DNA of 64,000 bases, taken from the NCBI GenBank assembly GCA_001464935.1, contig LNEL01000051.1, forward strand, positions 88,959 to 152,958. Reading direction: 5' to 3'. The stretch comes from Gammaproteobacteria bacterium Ga0077536 (GTDB taxonomy: Bacteria; Pseudomonadota; Gammaproteobacteria; Ga0077536). Under the pieces are notes generated by a model. It was not told the origin of the DNA. It ran no database searches and was given only the letters and a program-made list of their open reading frames with translations. The position numbers and the translations under genes were made by a program. Below, piece after piece: positions 8,411-19,499 of this stretch (positions are counted from its first letter, which is position 1; the number at the start of each line of letters is the position of its first letter).

Positions 8411-8787
8411 TCAGAACTTGCCGATCCTGCTGGATGGCGCCGCTGGCGCTGCTCGCCCCGCTCGCGGTCGCGGCGGCGGCACCGCCCGAGTATCGCGAAC
8501 CGAGCGAAATGACGGTCGAAGAACGCTCGACGATCATGCAGCGCATGAACGACTACAACGGCTGTGTGTACAAGGAAGCGATGGCACGGGTCGACAAGCT
8601 GCCGGACATTCGACAGGCCGCAGACGAAGGGATGTCGGCGTGTCAGGGGACGCTGGACACCGTCGAACAGGCGATTGCGGGCTTCAATTTCAGCCCGGAG
8701 TTCGCGGAGCAGTTCCTGCATCACACGCAGAGTCGCGCCGTGAAGATGCTGATGCCGGAACTGTCGCTGCGCAAAGGCGGCCAGTAA
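8407..8787 (+). CDS. Small secreted/periplasmic protein of unknown function
   Basis: 126 residues from TTG at 8407, which overlaps the preceding stop (TTGA) and has GGAG at 8394-8397, a good ribosome site. A signal peptide (MAPLALLAPLAVAAAAPP, cleavage near residue 25) precedes a mainly helical mature part with MTVEERSTIMQRMNDYNGCVYKEAMARV and a second Cys in GMSACQGTLD, 29 residues after the first, a plausible helical-hairpin disulfide. It then reads FNFSPEFAEQFLHHTQSRAV. No family recognised. The tight coupling to the upstream secreted protein suggests a two-protein envelope function. Confidence 0.7.
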   Translation: MIRTCRSCWMAPLALLAPLAVAAAAPPEYREPSEMTVEERSTIMQRMNDYNGCVYKEAMARVDKLPDIRQAADEGMSACQGTLDTVEQAIAGFNFSPEFAEQFLHHTQSRAVKMLMPELSLRKGGQ

Positions 8788-8802
8788 CGGCCACCCGGTC
8801 CC

Positions 8803-9315
8803 TCACACAGGCAGACCGGCGTTCGGGGCCGGCACGACCACCATGTGGCCGGCCAATGGCGCCAGTTCGTGCAGCGCACGTTCGTAAACCCCGCGTTTGA
8901 ACGGCACGACATAGCGCAGGGAATCCCAGTAGCCGATCCAGCGCCAGCGGTCGAACTCCGGTTCGGGCGCGCAGCGCAGATCGACGCGATCATCGGTCGT
9001 CAGCAGACGCAAAATGTACCAGCGCTGCTTCTGCCCGATGCAGAGCGGTTGCTGGTCATGCCGGATGAAACGTTTCGGGAGACGGTAGCGGAGCCAGCGC
9101 CGGGTGCAACCGATGACTTCGACGTCGGCGGGTCCCAGCCCCACCTCTTCCCACAGTTCGCGGAACATCGCCTGGTCGAGGCTTTCGTCGGGATTCACGC
9201 CCCCTTGCGGGAACTGCCAGGCGGACATTCCGATGCGCCGCCCCCAGAAGACCTGGCCCTGGGCGTTGAGCAACACGATGCCGACGTTGGCCCGGAAACC
9301 CTGCGCATCAATCAT
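8803..9315 (-). CDS. rppH: RNA 5'-pyrophosphohydrolase (Nudix)
   Basis: 170 residues. It removes pyrophosphate from 5'-triphosphorylated mRNA, which exposes transcripts to RNase E. The N-terminus [17 protein letters not shown] and [28 protein letters not shown] contain the complete Nudix box (GX5EX7REUXEEXGU), at about residues 38-60. Family-typical segments [19 protein letters not shown]-like and [24 protein letters not shown] follow. Length and order match proteobacterial RppH. It lies downstream of mdh on the same strand. Confidence 0.95.
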   Translation of the reverse strand: MIDAQGFRANVGIVLLNAQGQVFWGRRIGMSAWQFPQGGVNPDESLDQAMFRELWEEVGLGPADVEVIGCTRRWLRYRLPKRFIRHDQQPLCIGQKQRWYILRLLTTDDRVDLRCAPEPEFDRWRWIGYWDSLRYVVPFKRGVYERALHELAPLAGHMVVVPAPNAGLPV

Positions 9316-9463
9316 GATGGTGGCTGGGGCCGCTGGATCACGGCCCGTCGCTGTCTCTTCTATTGATTCGTCCCGTCAGGCCGGCGCGGGGCCGGCCTTT
9401 CGGGCGATTCTGGCTGAAGCAGCCGCGGTAAGCAATTCGCCGGGCGGATCCCGGCGCGCTGCA

Positions 9464-10444
9464 TCAGTTGACGAGCTTCTGGATGGCGTCGCGCTCTTCC
9501 TTCAACTCGTTCTCGGTCGCGGTCATGCGGCTGCGGCTGAACTCATCGACCGGCAGGCCCTGCACGATCTCGTAATCGCCGCCCTTGCAGCGCACCGGGA
9601 AGGAGTACATCAGGCCCTTGTCGATGCCATAGCTGCCGTCGCTCGGCACCGCCATGCTGGTCCAGTCGTCGCCGGAGGTCCCGGCGACCCAGTCGCGCAT
9701 GTGCTCGAGGGCGGCGTTCGCCGCCGACGCCGCGCTCGACGCGCCACGGGCATCGATGATCGCCGCGCCACGCTTGGCGACTTTCGGGATGTAGTCGTTC
9801 TCGTACCACGCACGATCGACCACCGACAGCGCAGGCTTGCCGTCGACCGTCGCCTGGCTCAGGTCCGGATACTGGGTCGTGGAGTGATTGCCCCAGATCA
9901 TCAGTTTCCTGATGTTGCCGACCGTGGTGCCTGCCTTCTGCGCCAGCTGGGCCACTGCGCGGTTGTGATCGAGACGCGTCATCGCGGTGAACTGGCGCGG
10001 GTTGATGTCGGGCGCGTAGGTCATGCAGGTCCAGGCGTTGGTGTTCGCCGGATTGCCGACGACCAGCACCTTGATATCGCGGCTCGCGTGATCGTTGATG
10101 GCCTTGCCCTGCACCTTGAAGATGCCGCCGTTCGCCGCCAGCAGATCGCTGCGCTCCATGCCCGGGCCGCGCGGCTTCGCGCCGACCAGCAAGGCGTAGT
10201 TCGTGTCCTTGAACGCGACATTCGGGTCATCAGTGATGTCGATCGAATCGACGAGCGGAAAGGCACAGTCGTCGAGTTCCATGACGACACCCGCCAGCGC
10301 CTTCATCGCGGGCGTGACTTCCAGCAACTGCAGGCGCACCGGCTGATCCGGGCCGAGCATCTGTCCCGAGGCAATACGGAACAGCAGGGAATAGGAAATC
10401 TGGCCGGCGGCGCCGGTGACGGTAACGCGTGCGGGTTTTTTCAT
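9464..10444 (-). CDS. mdh: Malate dehydrogenase (NAD-dependent, LDH-like)
   Basis: 326 residues from the ATG at 10444 ([27 protein letters not shown]), the standard start of this family; longer in-frame starts run into citrate synthase. The nucleotide-binding GAAGQI motif, substrate Arg region ([15 protein letters not shown]), catalytic Asp/His pair (TRLDHNRA and [12 protein letters not shown]) and active-site loop are all present. It oxidises malate to oxaloacetate in the TCA cycle. The gene is the next one downstream of gltA on the same strand with a 34-bp gap, so the two probably share a transcript. Confidence 0.96.
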   Translation of the reverse strand: MKKPARVTVTGAAGQISYSLLFRIASGQMLGPDQPVRLQLLEVTPAMKALAGVVMELDDCAFPLVDSIDITDDPNVAFKDTNYALLVGAKPRGPGMERSDLLAANGGIFKVQGKAINDHASRDIKVLVVGNPANTNAWTCMTYAPDINPRQFTAMTRLDHNRAVAQLAQKAGTTVGNIRKLMIWGNHSTTQYPDLSQATVDGKPALSVVDRAWYENDYIPKVAKRGAAIIDARGASSAASAANAALEHMRDWVAGTSGDDWTSMAVPSDGSYGIDKGLMYSFPVRCKGGDYEIVQGLPVDEFSRSRMTATENELKEERDAIQKLVN

Positions 10445-10478
10445 TTCACGGTCTTCTCGGTTGATGTCTTGTGGTTGA

Positions 10479-11774
10479 TCACTTGCGTTGCGCGACGGCC
10501 ACGTAGTCGCGCTGCTTGGCGCCGATATACAGCTGGCGCGGACGTCCGATGCGGAAGTCGCCATCGCCCAGCATTTCCATCCACTGCGCGATCCAGCCGG
10601 CGGAACGTGCCAGCGCGAACATCGGCGTGAACATGCTGGTCGGAATATTCAGCGCCTGGTAAATCAGGCCCGAATAGAAATCGACATTCGGATAGAGCTT
10701 GCGCGAGATGAAATATTCGTCTTCCAGCGCAATGCGCTCCAGCTCCATCGCGATTTCGAACATGGGCTGATCGAGATTCATGGAATCCAGCAGGTCGTGG
10801 CAGGCCTGGCGGATGATCTTCGCGCGCGGATCGTAGTTCTTGTAGACGCGGTGACCGAAGCCCATCAGGCGCACGTTGTCGTTCTTGTCCTTCGCGCGAT
10901 CGACGAACTTGCGGATGTTCTTCACATCGCCGATTTCCTGCAGCATTTCGATCACCGCCTCGTTCGCGCCACCGTGGGCCTTGCCCCACAGCGTCGCGAT
11001 GCCGGCGGACACGCAGGCATACGGATTGCTCTCGGCGCTGCCGGCGAGGCGCACCGTCGAGGTGCTGGCGTTCTGCTCGTGATCGGCGTGCAGGATCAGC
11101 AGCAGGTTCATTGCGCGCAGCGCAACGGGATTCGCGACATACGGCTCGGTCGGCCACGAGAACATCATGTACATGAAGTTCTCGACGTATTCGCGCGAAT
11201 TGTCCGGATACACGAACGGCAGACCGGACTGGTAGCGATACGTCTTCGACACCAGGTTCGGCATTTTCGCGATGATGCGCTTGGCCGTCATCAGGCGATG
11301 TTCGGGGTTATAGATGTCGGTCGTGCTGTGATAGTAGGACGCAACCGCCGCGCAGACGCCGGCCAGCACCGACATCGGGTGCGCATCGTAGCGATAGCCC
11401 TGGTAGAAGCGCGACAGATGCTCGTGCGTCATGCTGTGCATCTTGATCGAGTGCGTCCAATCGTCGAGCTGCGCGGCATTCGGCAGTTCGCCGTTGACCA
11501 GCAGGTAGCTGACTTCGAGGAAACTGGATTTCTCAGCCAGTTGTTCGATCGGATAGCCCCGATGCAGCAACACGCCCTCTTCGCCGTCGAGATAGGTGAT
11601 TGCGCTGCGGCAACTCGCCGTCGACGCATACCCGATGTCGAAGGTGAACATGCCCAGTTCTTTGTAGAGATTCTTGATGTCGATGACCGGGGCGCCATAT
11701 TCGCCCACGTGGACCGGGCACTCCACTGACTTGCCGGAAACGTTGTCGGTAATGGTCACAGATCGAGTTGCCAT
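10479..11774 (-). CDS. gltA: Citrate synthase (hexameric type II)
   Basis: 431 residues from the ATG at 11774, which has GAGG just upstream; upstream in-frame codons are non-homologous. It condenses acetyl-CoA and oxaloacetate. Catalytic residues lie in the expected segments: His in [23 protein letters not shown], His in [16 protein letters not shown], and Asp in the final third. The N-terminal extension (about 70 residues, [28 protein letters not shown]) is that of the allosteric Gram-negative type. It is divergent from sucA across 309 bp. Confidence 0.96.
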   Translation of the reverse strand: MATRSVTITDNVSGKSVECPVHVGEYGAPVIDIKNLYKELGMFTFDIGYASTASCRSAITYLDGEEGVLLHRGYPIEQLAEKSSFLEVSYLLVNGELPNAAQLDDWTHSIKMHSMTHEHLSRFYQGYRYDAHPMSVLAGVCAAVASYYHSTTDIYNPEHRLMTAKRIIAKMPNLVSKTYRYQSGLPFVYPDNSREYVENFMYMMFSWPTEPYVANPVALRAMNLLLILHADHEQNASTSTVRLAGSAESNPYACVSAGIATLWGKAHGGANEAVIEMLQEIGDVKNIRKFVDRAKDKNDNVRLMGFGHRVYKNYDPRAKIIRQACHDLLDSMNLDQPMFEIAMELERIALEDEYFISRKLYPNVDFYSGLIYQALNIPTSMFTPMFALARSAGWIAQWMEMLGDGDFRIGRPRQLYIGAKQRDYVAVAQRK

Positions 11775-12083
11775 AGATGCCTCTTCATGGAGTTTCGAGA
11801 TGCCCGGACGCGCGCACAGCGGTGTGCATCGCACAAGACTATAAGAATACCCGTCCGTATGGAGGGCCATCAAGCACGGCACTTCAGGGTGCAGCGCCGG
11901 TAATGCCCTTCGTCAAACCTGATTAATCGCTGCAAAAATCGGTCCGAACTGATTGCCAAAGGGTGACTTCAGGTGCCTGATGATCAAAGATCTGAAGTCC
12001 GTTGCCGACACAGTGGCAAGCCCCGTTAGCGACCGTTGGCCCGGAAGACTAAACCGCAGTCCCAGTACTGTCAGAGGAAGAAA
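11775..12083. other. Divergent intergenic region between gltA and sucA
   Basis: 309 bases with no supported gene. Reading leftward for gltA, a TTGATG then an 18-base spacer then TATTCT, overlapped by TATAGT (about 11839-11871), is a possible promoter. For sucA no convincing promoter was found, only the ribosome site AGGAAG before the ATG at 12084. Confidence 0.45.
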
Positions 12084-14921
12084 ATGCAGCCCCCCTCCTG
12101 CCTGTTCAGCGGCAATGCCGCCTTCATCGAAGACCTTTACGAACGTTTCCTCGCCGATCCGAATGCCGTCGACACCGGCTGGCGCGACTATTTCAGCAGC
12201 CTGCAGACCGATGCGGGCGCGCCGGACCGCCCTCACGGCCCCGTCCGCGAACGCGTGCAGGCGCGTGCGCTCAGCCATCGGGGCGCCGCCGCCGCACCAC
12301 AATCGGGCGCTGCCGACGACGGCAAACAGGTTTCCGTGCTCCAGTTGATCAACGCGCACCGCTTCATGGGCCACCGACAGGCCCGCCTGGACCCACTGAA
12401 CCAGCACGAACGCCCGCACGTCGCGGAACTCGATCTGGCGTTTCACGGGCTCACGGACGCCGATCTGGCACGTGAATTCAACACCGGCTCACTGGCCGGC
12501 ATCGACAGCGGGCGCACACCGCTGGCCCGCATCCTCGAAATCGTGCGCACCACTTATTGCGGGACTATCGGTGCCGAGTACATGCACATCGTCGAAACGG
12601 CCCAGAAGCGCTGGATTCAGCAGCGGCTGGAGCCGATTCTCGCCCGGCCGGCCTTCGACGCCGACAAGAAGCGGCAGCTGCTGGAGCGACTGATTGCAGC
12701 CGGCGCCCTCGAGGAATACCTCCATACGAAGTATGTCGGGCAGAAGCGCTTCTCGCTCGAAGGCGGTGAAAGCGCCATTCCGCTGCTCGACCAGGTCGTC
12801 GAACACGGCGGCACGCACGGCGTCAAGGAGATCGTGATCGGCATGGCCCATCGCGGGCGCCTGAACGTGCTGGTCAACATCGTCGGCAAGCATCCGTCGA
12901 AGCTGTTCGAGGAGTTCGAGGGCAAGAGCCGCGAAGCGCGCCTCGGCGACGTCAAGTATCACCTCGGCTATTCGTCCGACATCGCGACGCCGGGCGGCTC
13001 GGTGCACGTCACGCTGGCGTTCAACCCGTCGCATCTGGAAATCATCAATCCGGTCGTCGAGGGCTCGGTCCGTGCCCGTCAGGACCGCCGCGGCGACGTC
13101 GAACGCAACCAGGTGCTGCCGCTGCTGATTCACGGCGACGCCGCGTTCGCGGGCCAGGGCGTCGTCATGGAAACCCTGAACCTGTCGCAGACGCGCGGCT
13201 ATTCCACCGGCGGCACCCTGCACCTGATCATCAACAACCAGATCGGCTTCACGACCAGCGACCCGCTGGACTCACGTTCGACGCTGTACTGCACCGACGT
13301 CGCGAAGATGGTGCAGGCCCCGATATTCCACGTGAACGGCGACGACCCGGAAGCGGTGGCGCTGGTCGCGCAAATCGCGCTCGATTTCCGCATGGAATTC
13401 AACAAGGACGTCGTCATCGACCTCATCTGCTATCGCAAGCACGGCCACAGTGAGGCTGACGAACCGGCGGCCACGCAACCAGTGATGTACCAGCACGTGC
13501 GCCAGCATCCTGGCGTGCGCAAGCTCTATGCGGATCGGCTCATCGCCGAGGGCGTGATCAAGGCCGGCGAAGACGACGAAATGACGAAGCGCTACGTCAC
13601 TGCGCTGGAAAACAACGTGGTGGTGTCACGTCCGTATGCGAACGTCAACGACACGCGGTTCCTGATCAACTACGAACCGTATCGCAACACGCACTGGCGC
13701 GATGCCGTCGACACGGCGCTGTCGCCCGAACGGGTGCAGGCGCTGACGGCCCGCATCACCCATTACCCCGAACAGTTCGAACTCCATCGCGCGGTGAAGA
13801 AGGTGGTCGAAGATCGGCGCAAGATGGGCCGGGGTGAGATGCCGCTCGACTGGGGCTACGCGGAAACCCTCGCCTACGCCGGCCTGCTGACCGAAGGCAA
13901 CCCGGTGCGCATCTCGGGCCAGGACAGCGGCCGCGGCACGTTCTTCCATCGGCACGCGGTCCTGCACGACACCAAGACCGGCGACACCTTCCTGCCACTG
14001 CAGAACATTTCGACCGACCAGGCGAGCTTCCTCGTCATCAATTCGACGCTCTCGGAAGAGGCCGTGCTCGGCTTCGAATACGGCTATTCGAGCGCCGAAC
14101 CCCGCTCACTCGTGATCTGGGAAGCACAGTTCGGCGACTTCGCCAACGGTGCGCAGGTGGTGATCGATCAGTTCATCGCGTCCTGCGAGGAGAAGTGGGG
14201 CCGCTTCTGCGGTCTGGCGATGTTCCTGCCGCACGGCTATGACGGCCAGGGTCCGGAGCATTCTTCCGCCCGCCTCGAGCGCTACCTGCAGCTGTGCGCC
14301 GAAGACAACATGCAGGTGGTGTATCCGACGACACCGGCGCAGATGTTCCATCTGATCCGGCGCCAGGCCCTGCGCCCTTACCGCAAGCCGCTGGTCGTGA
14401 TGAGCCCGAAGAGCCTGCTGCGGCACAAGCTGTCGGTGTCCTCGCTCGAGGACATCCAGCAAGGTGCGTTCCGCCCGGTGATCGACGAGGTCGACGATCT
14501 GAATCGCAAGCGCGTGACGCGGCTGCTGTTCTGCAGCGGCAAGGTCTATTTCGATCTGCTCGAAGCGCGTCGCGAGCGCGACCAGACTGAGTGCGCGATC
14601 ATTCGCATCGAGCAGCTCTATCCGTTCCCGCGCGATGAGATTCTCGCGATCGCGGCGACCTATCCGAACGCCAAGGAAGTCATCTGGGTGCAGGAAGAGC
14701 CGCGCAACCAGGGCGCGTGGAGCGTGATGCTGTCACGTCGTCATCTCGGCGGCTGCTTCCCGGCCGACGTGCCGCTGTTGTGCGTGGCGCGTCCCTATTC
14801 GGCATCGCCGGCAGTGGGCTATTACGCGCTGCACGTCAAACAGCAGCAGGAACTCGTCGACGAAGCGCTGCGCCCGACGCGCCAGCCAAGCGCCGCGGGC
14901 AAGCAGAAGAAATCGGCGTGA
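12084..14921 (+). CDS. sucA: 2-oxoglutarate dehydrogenase E1 component
   Basis: 945 residues from the ATG at 12084, preceded by AGGAAG and giving the expected start (FSGNAAFIEDLYERFLADP). It decarboxylates 2-oxoglutarate with thiamin diphosphate and passes the succinyl group to SucB. Landmarks: N-terminal E2-anchoring segment; VLQLINAHRFMGHRQARLDPL; VEHGGTHGVKEIVIGMAHRGRLNVLVNIVGK; ThDP/Mg segment (IHGDAAFAGQGVVMETLNLSQ ... INNQIGFTT); and RKHGHSEADEP. The C-terminal acetyl-CoA-site region is complete. sucB and lpdA follow closely. Confidence 0.97.
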   Translation: MQPPSCLFSGNAAFIEDLYERFLADPNAVDTGWRDYFSSLQTDAGAPDRPHGPVRERVQARALSHRGAAAAPQSGAADDGKQVSVLQLINAHRFMGHRQARLDPLNQHERPHVAELDLAFHGLTDADLAREFNTGSLAGIDSGRTPLARILEIVRTTYCGTIGAEYMHIVETAQKRWIQQRLEPILARPAFDADKKRQLLERLIAAGALEEYLHTKYVGQKRFSLEGGESAIPLLDQVVEHGGTHGVKEIVIGMAHRGRLNVLVNIVGKHPSKLFEEFEGKSREARLGDVKYHLGYSSDIATPGGSVHVTLAFNPSHLEIINPVVEGSVRARQDRRGDVERNQVLPLLIHGDAAFAGQGVVMETLNLSQTRGYSTGGTLHLIINNQIGFTTSDPLDSRSTLYCTDVAKMVQAPIFHVNGDDPEAVALVAQIALDFRMEFNKDVVIDLICYRKHGHSEADEPAATQPVMYQHVRQHPGVRKLYADRLIAEGVIKAGEDDEMTKRYVTALENNVVVSRPYANVNDTRFLINYEPYRNTHWRDAVDTALSPERVQALTARITHYPEQFELHRAVKKVVEDRRKMGRGEMPLDWGYAETLAYAGLLTEGNPVRISGQDSGRGTFFHRHAVLHDTKTGDTFLPLQNISTDQASFLVINSTLSEEAVLGFEYGYSSAEPRSLVIWEAQFGDFANGAQVVIDQFIASCEEKWGRFCGLAMFLPHGYDGQGPEHSSARLERYLQLCAEDNMQVVYPTTPAQMFHLIRRQALRPYRKPLVVMSPKSLLRHKLSVSSLEDIQQGAFRPVIDEVDDLNRKRVTRLLFCSGKVYFDLLEARRERDQTECAIIRIEQLYPFPRDEILAIAATYPNAKEVIWVQEEPRNQGAWSVMLSRRHLGGCFPADVPLLCVARPYSASPAVGYYALHVKQQQELVDEALRPTRQPSAAGKQKKSA

Positions 14922-14962
14922 TCGCCTAGATCGCAGCGGCCAAATTTGAAAAAGGAAGAATC

Positions 14963-16165
<1,203 letters not shown>

Positions 16166-16174
16166 GGGTAGGCC

Positions 16175-17593
16175 ATGGATACTTATGATGTCGTCGTCGT
16201 CGGCGCCGGCCCCGGCGGGTATGTCGCGGCGATTCGCTGCGCTCAACTCGGCCTGAAAACCGCGTGTGTCGAATCCTGGCGCAATGCCAAAGGTGACGCC
16301 GCGCTCGGCGGCACCTGTCTCAATGTCGGCTGCATTCCGTCGAAGGCACTGCTCGACTCCTCGCATCACTACGAGCACCTGCGCAAACACGCCAAGGACC
16401 ACGGCATCTCGACCGGCGAAGTCGCGATCGACATCGCCGTGATGCAGAAGCGCAAGGACAAGATCGTCCACACCCTGACCCAGGGCATCGGCGCGCTGTT
16501 CAAGAAGAACGGGGTGCAATGGGTGCAGGGTCATGGCCAGTTGCAGCCTGGTCTCGAAGTTGCCGTGCTCGATCAGGCCGGCAAGGAATCGGCACGGCTC
16601 AAGGCCAGCCACATCATCGTGGCCACCGGTTCGGTCCCGGCGCAGATTCCGCCAGCGCCGGTCGATCAGCAGCGCGTCGTGGATTCGACGGGCGCCCTTG
16701 CGTTCGATGCCGTGCCCGCTCGGCTCGGCATCATCGGTGCGGGCGTCATCGGGCTCGAACTCGGCAGCGTCTGGCGCCGTCTCGGTTCGGCCGTCACCAT
16801 TTTCGAAGCGCTGCCCGGTTTCCTCGCCGGCGCCGATCAGGACGTCGCGAAGGAAGCGCAGAAGCTGCTGACGAAACAGGGCCTCGACATTCGTCTCGGC
16901 GCGAAGGTCACACAGGTCCTCGCCGACGCGGACGGCGTCACCGTCGACGTCGAAATCGGCGGCGCCTCGCAACAGGAGCGTTTCGACAAACTCATCGTCG
17001 CCGTCGGCCGCAGCCCCAATACGGCAGGGCTCAATGCTGCCGCCGCGGGCCTCGCGCTCGATGCGCGCGGTTTCATCGAGGTCGATGCGCATGGCCGCAC
17101 CAGCGTGCCCGGCATCTTTGCCGTGGGCGACGTCGTCAAGGGCCCGATGCTCGCGCACAAGGCCTCCGAGGAAGGCATCGCTGTCGCGGAACTGATTGCG
17201 GGACAGCAACCGCACATCGATCACACCAACATTCCGTGGGTGATCTACACCTGGCCGGAAATCGCCTGGGCCGGCGCCACGGAGCAGGCACTGAAGGCGG
17301 CGAATCGTCCCTGCAAGGTCGGGCGCTTCCCGTTCCTGGCCAGCGGCCGCGCGCGCGCGATGGGCGACACCGACGGCTTCATCAAGATCATCAGCGATGC
17401 CGTGACGGATGCGGTGCTGGGCGTCCACATCATCGGACCTGCAGCCTCCGAACTCGTGGCGGAAGCCGTGATCGCGATGGAGTTCGGCGCGTCGTCTGAA
17501 GACATCGCGCGCACGGTGCACGCGCACCCGACCCTGTCGGAAGGCATGCACGAAGCGGCGCTGGGAGTGGACGGTCGCATGATCCACCTGTAG
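16175..17593 (+). CDS. lpdA: Dihydrolipoamide dehydrogenase (E3)
   Basis: 472 residues, 9 bp after sucB. It reoxidises dihydrolipoamide with FAD and NAD+. FAD-binding [17 protein letters not shown] at the N-terminus; redox disulfide in [16 protein letters not shown] (about residues 45-60); NAD-binding [17 protein letters not shown] in the middle; second FAD motif [22 protein letters not shown]; and C-terminal catalytic His-Glu in [15 protein letters not shown]. Because it is in the sucAB operon it most likely serves 2-oxoglutarate dehydrogenase, and may also serve other 2-oxoacid complexes. Confidence 0.97.
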   Translation: MDTYDVVVVGAGPGGYVAAIRCAQLGLKTACVESWRNAKGDAALGGTCLNVGCIPSKALLDSSHHYEHLRKHAKDHGISTGEVAIDIAVMQKRKDKIVHTLTQGIGALFKKNGVQWVQGHGQLQPGLEVAVLDQAGKESARLKASHIIVATGSVPAQIPPAPVDQQRVVDSTGALAFDAVPARLGIIGAGVIGLELGSVWRRLGSAVTIFEALPGFLAGADQDVAKEAQKLLTKQGLDIRLGAKVTQVLADADGVTVDVEIGGASQQERFDKLIVAVGRSPNTAGLNAAAAGLALDARGFIEVDAHGRTSVPGIFAVGDVVKGPMLAHKASEEGIAVAELIAGQQPHIDHTNIPWVIYTWPEIAWAGATEQALKAANRPCKVGRFPFLASGRARAMGDTDGFIKIISDAVTDAVLGVHIIGPAASELVAEAVIAMEFGASSEDIARTVHAHPTLSEGMHEAALGVDGRMIHL

Positions 17594-17622
17594 GCCGGGC
17601 AGGCAACGGGGCGGCCGCCGGC

Positions 17623-17651
17623 TTGCAATGTTGTGCGGTGCAACTTATGTT
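17623..17651 (+). promoter_or_regulatory. Candidate phaA promoter with embedded inverted repeat
   Basis: TTGCAA, a 17-base spacer, then TATGTT, ending 48 bp before the phaA ATG. The spacer contains GTTG-N7-CAAC (17630-17644), and TTGCA-N11-TGCAA spans the -35. The half-sites resemble those of the phasin operator at 21538, and the -10 hexamer is identical. Binding by PhaR is inferred. Confidence 0.5.
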
Positions 17652-17699
17652 AAGCCTTGAACCCACCCGGTTTTTCGCGCGGAGAGACAAGGGCGCCCC

Positions 17700-18881
17700 A
17701 TGGAAAACGCCGTCATTCTGGCCGCACAGCGCACCGCAATCGGTACATTCGGCGGTGCGCTGGCCGATCTCCCCGCAAGCTGGCTGGGCGCCGAAGTCAT
17801 CAAGGCCCTGCTGCGCCTGTCGTCGATCTCACCCGACACGCTCGACGAGGTCATCCTTGGCCAGGTGTTGACCGCAGGTTGTGGCCAGAACCCGGCGCGG
17901 CAGGCGGCGATGGCGGCCGGCATCCCCGATTCCGTTCCCTCGTACACGCTCAACAAGGTCTGCGGCAGCGGCCTGAAAGCCGTCCAGCTCGCCGCCCAGG
18001 CCATCCGGCTCGGCGATGCGGAACTGATCATCGCCGGCGGCCAGGAGAACATGAGCCTGTCGCCCCACGTGCTGCCGAATTCGCGCACTGGCACCCGCAT
18101 GGGCCCGTGGCAGCTCGTGGACACCATGATCGTCGACGGGTTGACCGACGCGTTCCACGGCTACCACATGGGCATTACGGCCGAGAATATCGCGGAGCGC
18201 TTCGGCATCTCGCGGGCCGACCAGGATGCTTTCGCGGCCGCGACCCAGCAGAAGACCGAGCGGGCCCAGGCGGAACATCGCTTTGCCGATGAAATCTGCC
18301 CGCTCAGTATCCCGCAGCGCAAAGGCGATCCGATCCTCTTCGACCGCGACGAGTTCCCACGCAGCGGCGTGACCGCCGACGCGCTCGGCAAACTGAAGCC
18401 TGCGTTCAGGAAAGACGGCAGCGTGACCGCCGCGAATGCATCCGGTCTGAACGACGGAGCGGCGGCCGTGCTGGTCGCGTCGGCCCGCCGCGCAGAGGCG
18501 CTCGGGCTGCCGCCGCTCGCCACGATCAGGGGTTACGCCAGCGCCGGCGTCGATCCCGCGATCATGGGAACGGGCCCGATCCCCGCGATCCGTCGCTGCC
18601 TCGAGCGTGCGGGCTGGACCGCAGGCGACCTCGACCTCGTCGAGGCGAACGAGGCCTTCGCGGCGCAGGCTCTGTGCGTCAACCGCGAACTCGGTCTCGA
18701 TCCGGCGAAGGTCAATGTCAACGGTGGCGCAATCGCACTCGGCCATCCGATCGGTGCTTCCGGCGCAAGAATCCTCGTAACGTTGCTACACGAAATGAAG
18801 CGGCGCAACGCACGCCGCGGCATGGCGGCGTTATGTATCGGTGGTGGCCAGGGCGTTGCCCTGGCCGTCGAACGCGTATAA
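17700..18881 (+). CDS. phaA: Acetyl-CoA C-acetyltransferase (beta-ketothiolase)
   Basis: 393 residues. It condenses two acetyl-CoA to acetoacetyl-CoA, the first step toward polyhydroxybutyrate. The nucleophilic Cys is C88 in [12 protein letters not shown]. The catalytic His lies in [20 protein letters not shown] and the second Cys in [15 protein letters not shown] at the C-terminus. A GGAGAGACAAGGG purine-rich stretch precedes the ATG. The biosynthetic (PhaA) rather than degradative role is inferred from phaR immediately downstream and phaEC/phasin nearby; an AtoB-like role is the alternative. No phaB reductase is present in the window. Confidence 0.92.
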   Translation: MENAVILAAQRTAIGTFGGALADLPASWLGAEVIKALLRLSSISPDTLDEVILGQVLTAGCGQNPARQAAMAAGIPDSVPSYTLNKVCGSGLKAVQLAAQAIRLGDAELIIAGGQENMSLSPHVLPNSRTGTRMGPWQLVDTMIVDGLTDAFHGYHMGITAENIAERFGISRADQDAFAAATQQKTERAQAEHRFADEICPLSIPQRKGDPILFDRDEFPRSGVTADALGKLKPAFRKDGSVTAANASGLNDGAAAVLVASARRAEALGLPPLATIRGYASAGVDPAIMGTGPIPAIRRCLERAGWTAGDLDLVEANEAFAAQALCVNRELGLDPAKVNVNGGAIALGHPIGASGARILVTLLHEMKRRNARRGMAALCIGGGQGVALAVERV

Positions 18882-18948
18882 CGACCCAAAGACAGGGCGA
18901 CGGAGCATGTACTCCCCGCCTGCAAGCCTAATCGGGGAGCTCAAGTCG

Positions 18949-19440
18949 ATGAATGAAACCAGTCCCAAGCGCGTCATCAAGAAGTATCCGAACCGTCGTC
19001 TCTACGACACCAACGAAAGCAAATACGTCACGCTGAGCGATGTGCGCAAGCTCGTCCTCGAAGAAACGCCGTTCTGCGTGATCGACAAGAAGTCAGGCGA
19101 AGACATCACGCGCAACATTCTGCTGCAGATCATCATCGAGCAGGAGGAAGGCGGTGAACCGATGTTCTCCACCGATGCGCTCCAGCAGATGATCGGCTTC
19201 TATGGCAATTCCGCGCGGTCGATGGCCGGCGATTTCCTGCGCAACAGCGTTCACCTGTTCTACGAACAGCAGAAGCAGTTGCAGGATCAGGTCACGAACG
19301 CGATGCAGATGAACCCCGTGTCCAGCCTGTTCGCGGACGCCGCGAAGCGCAACATGGACCTGTGGCAGAAGATGCAGGAGAACTTCATGAAATCCGGCGG
19401 CCTCTACTCGAAAGAGCCGAAGCCGGAACCGGAAGAATAA
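18949..19440 (+). CDS. phaR: Polyhydroxyalkanoate synthesis repressor
   Basis: 163 residues from the ATG at 18949 (MNETSPKRVIKKYPNRRLYDT), with GGGGAG nine bases upstream; an in-frame ATG at 18907 has GGAG too close to be used well. The N-terminal PHB/PHA accumulation regulator DNA-binding domain (KKYPNRRLYDTNESKYVTLSDVRKLV) is followed by LLQIIIEQEEGGEPMFSTDALQQMI and a helical C-terminal half thought to sense polymer. PhaR binds PHA granules and, when polymer is absent, represses phasin and often pha genes. It is 67 bp downstream of phaA, likely the same transcript. Confidence 0.93.
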   Translation: MNETSPKRVIKKYPNRRLYDTNESKYVTLSDVRKLVLEETPFCVIDKKSGEDITRNILLQIIIEQEEGGEPMFSTDALQQMIGFYGNSARSMAGDFLRNSVHLFYEQQKQLQDQVTNAMQMNPVSSLFADAAKRNMDLWQKMQENFMKSGGLYSKEPKPEPEE

Positions 19441-19454
19441 CGGGCAGTCGTCCT

Positions 19455-19495
19455 GCTGCCTGACGCGCCGGCCGCCAGCCGACGCGTCAGGCAGC
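19455..19495. terminator. Long perfect inverted repeat between convergent phaR and pckG
   Basis: Arms GCTGCCTGACGCG and CGCGTCAGGCAGC (13 bp, perfect) around a 15-base G+C-rich loop. It lies between the phaR stop and the pckG stop, genes that converge, so it could terminate both. No T-tract follows on either side, so intrinsic termination would be weak; mRNA 3'-end protection is the alternative. Confidence 0.55.
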
Positions 19496-19499
19496 CCGC

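Noticed and set aside
9379..9397. GGCCGG...CCGGCC hairpin followed by TTT between rppH and mdh
   Set aside because: The T-run lies on the strand opposite to transcription of both genes, so it would not terminate them.
9104..10630. 508-codon plus-strand open frame across rppH, mdh and gltA
   Set aside because: It crosses three conserved minus-strand genes and their boundaries and has no recognisable motif.
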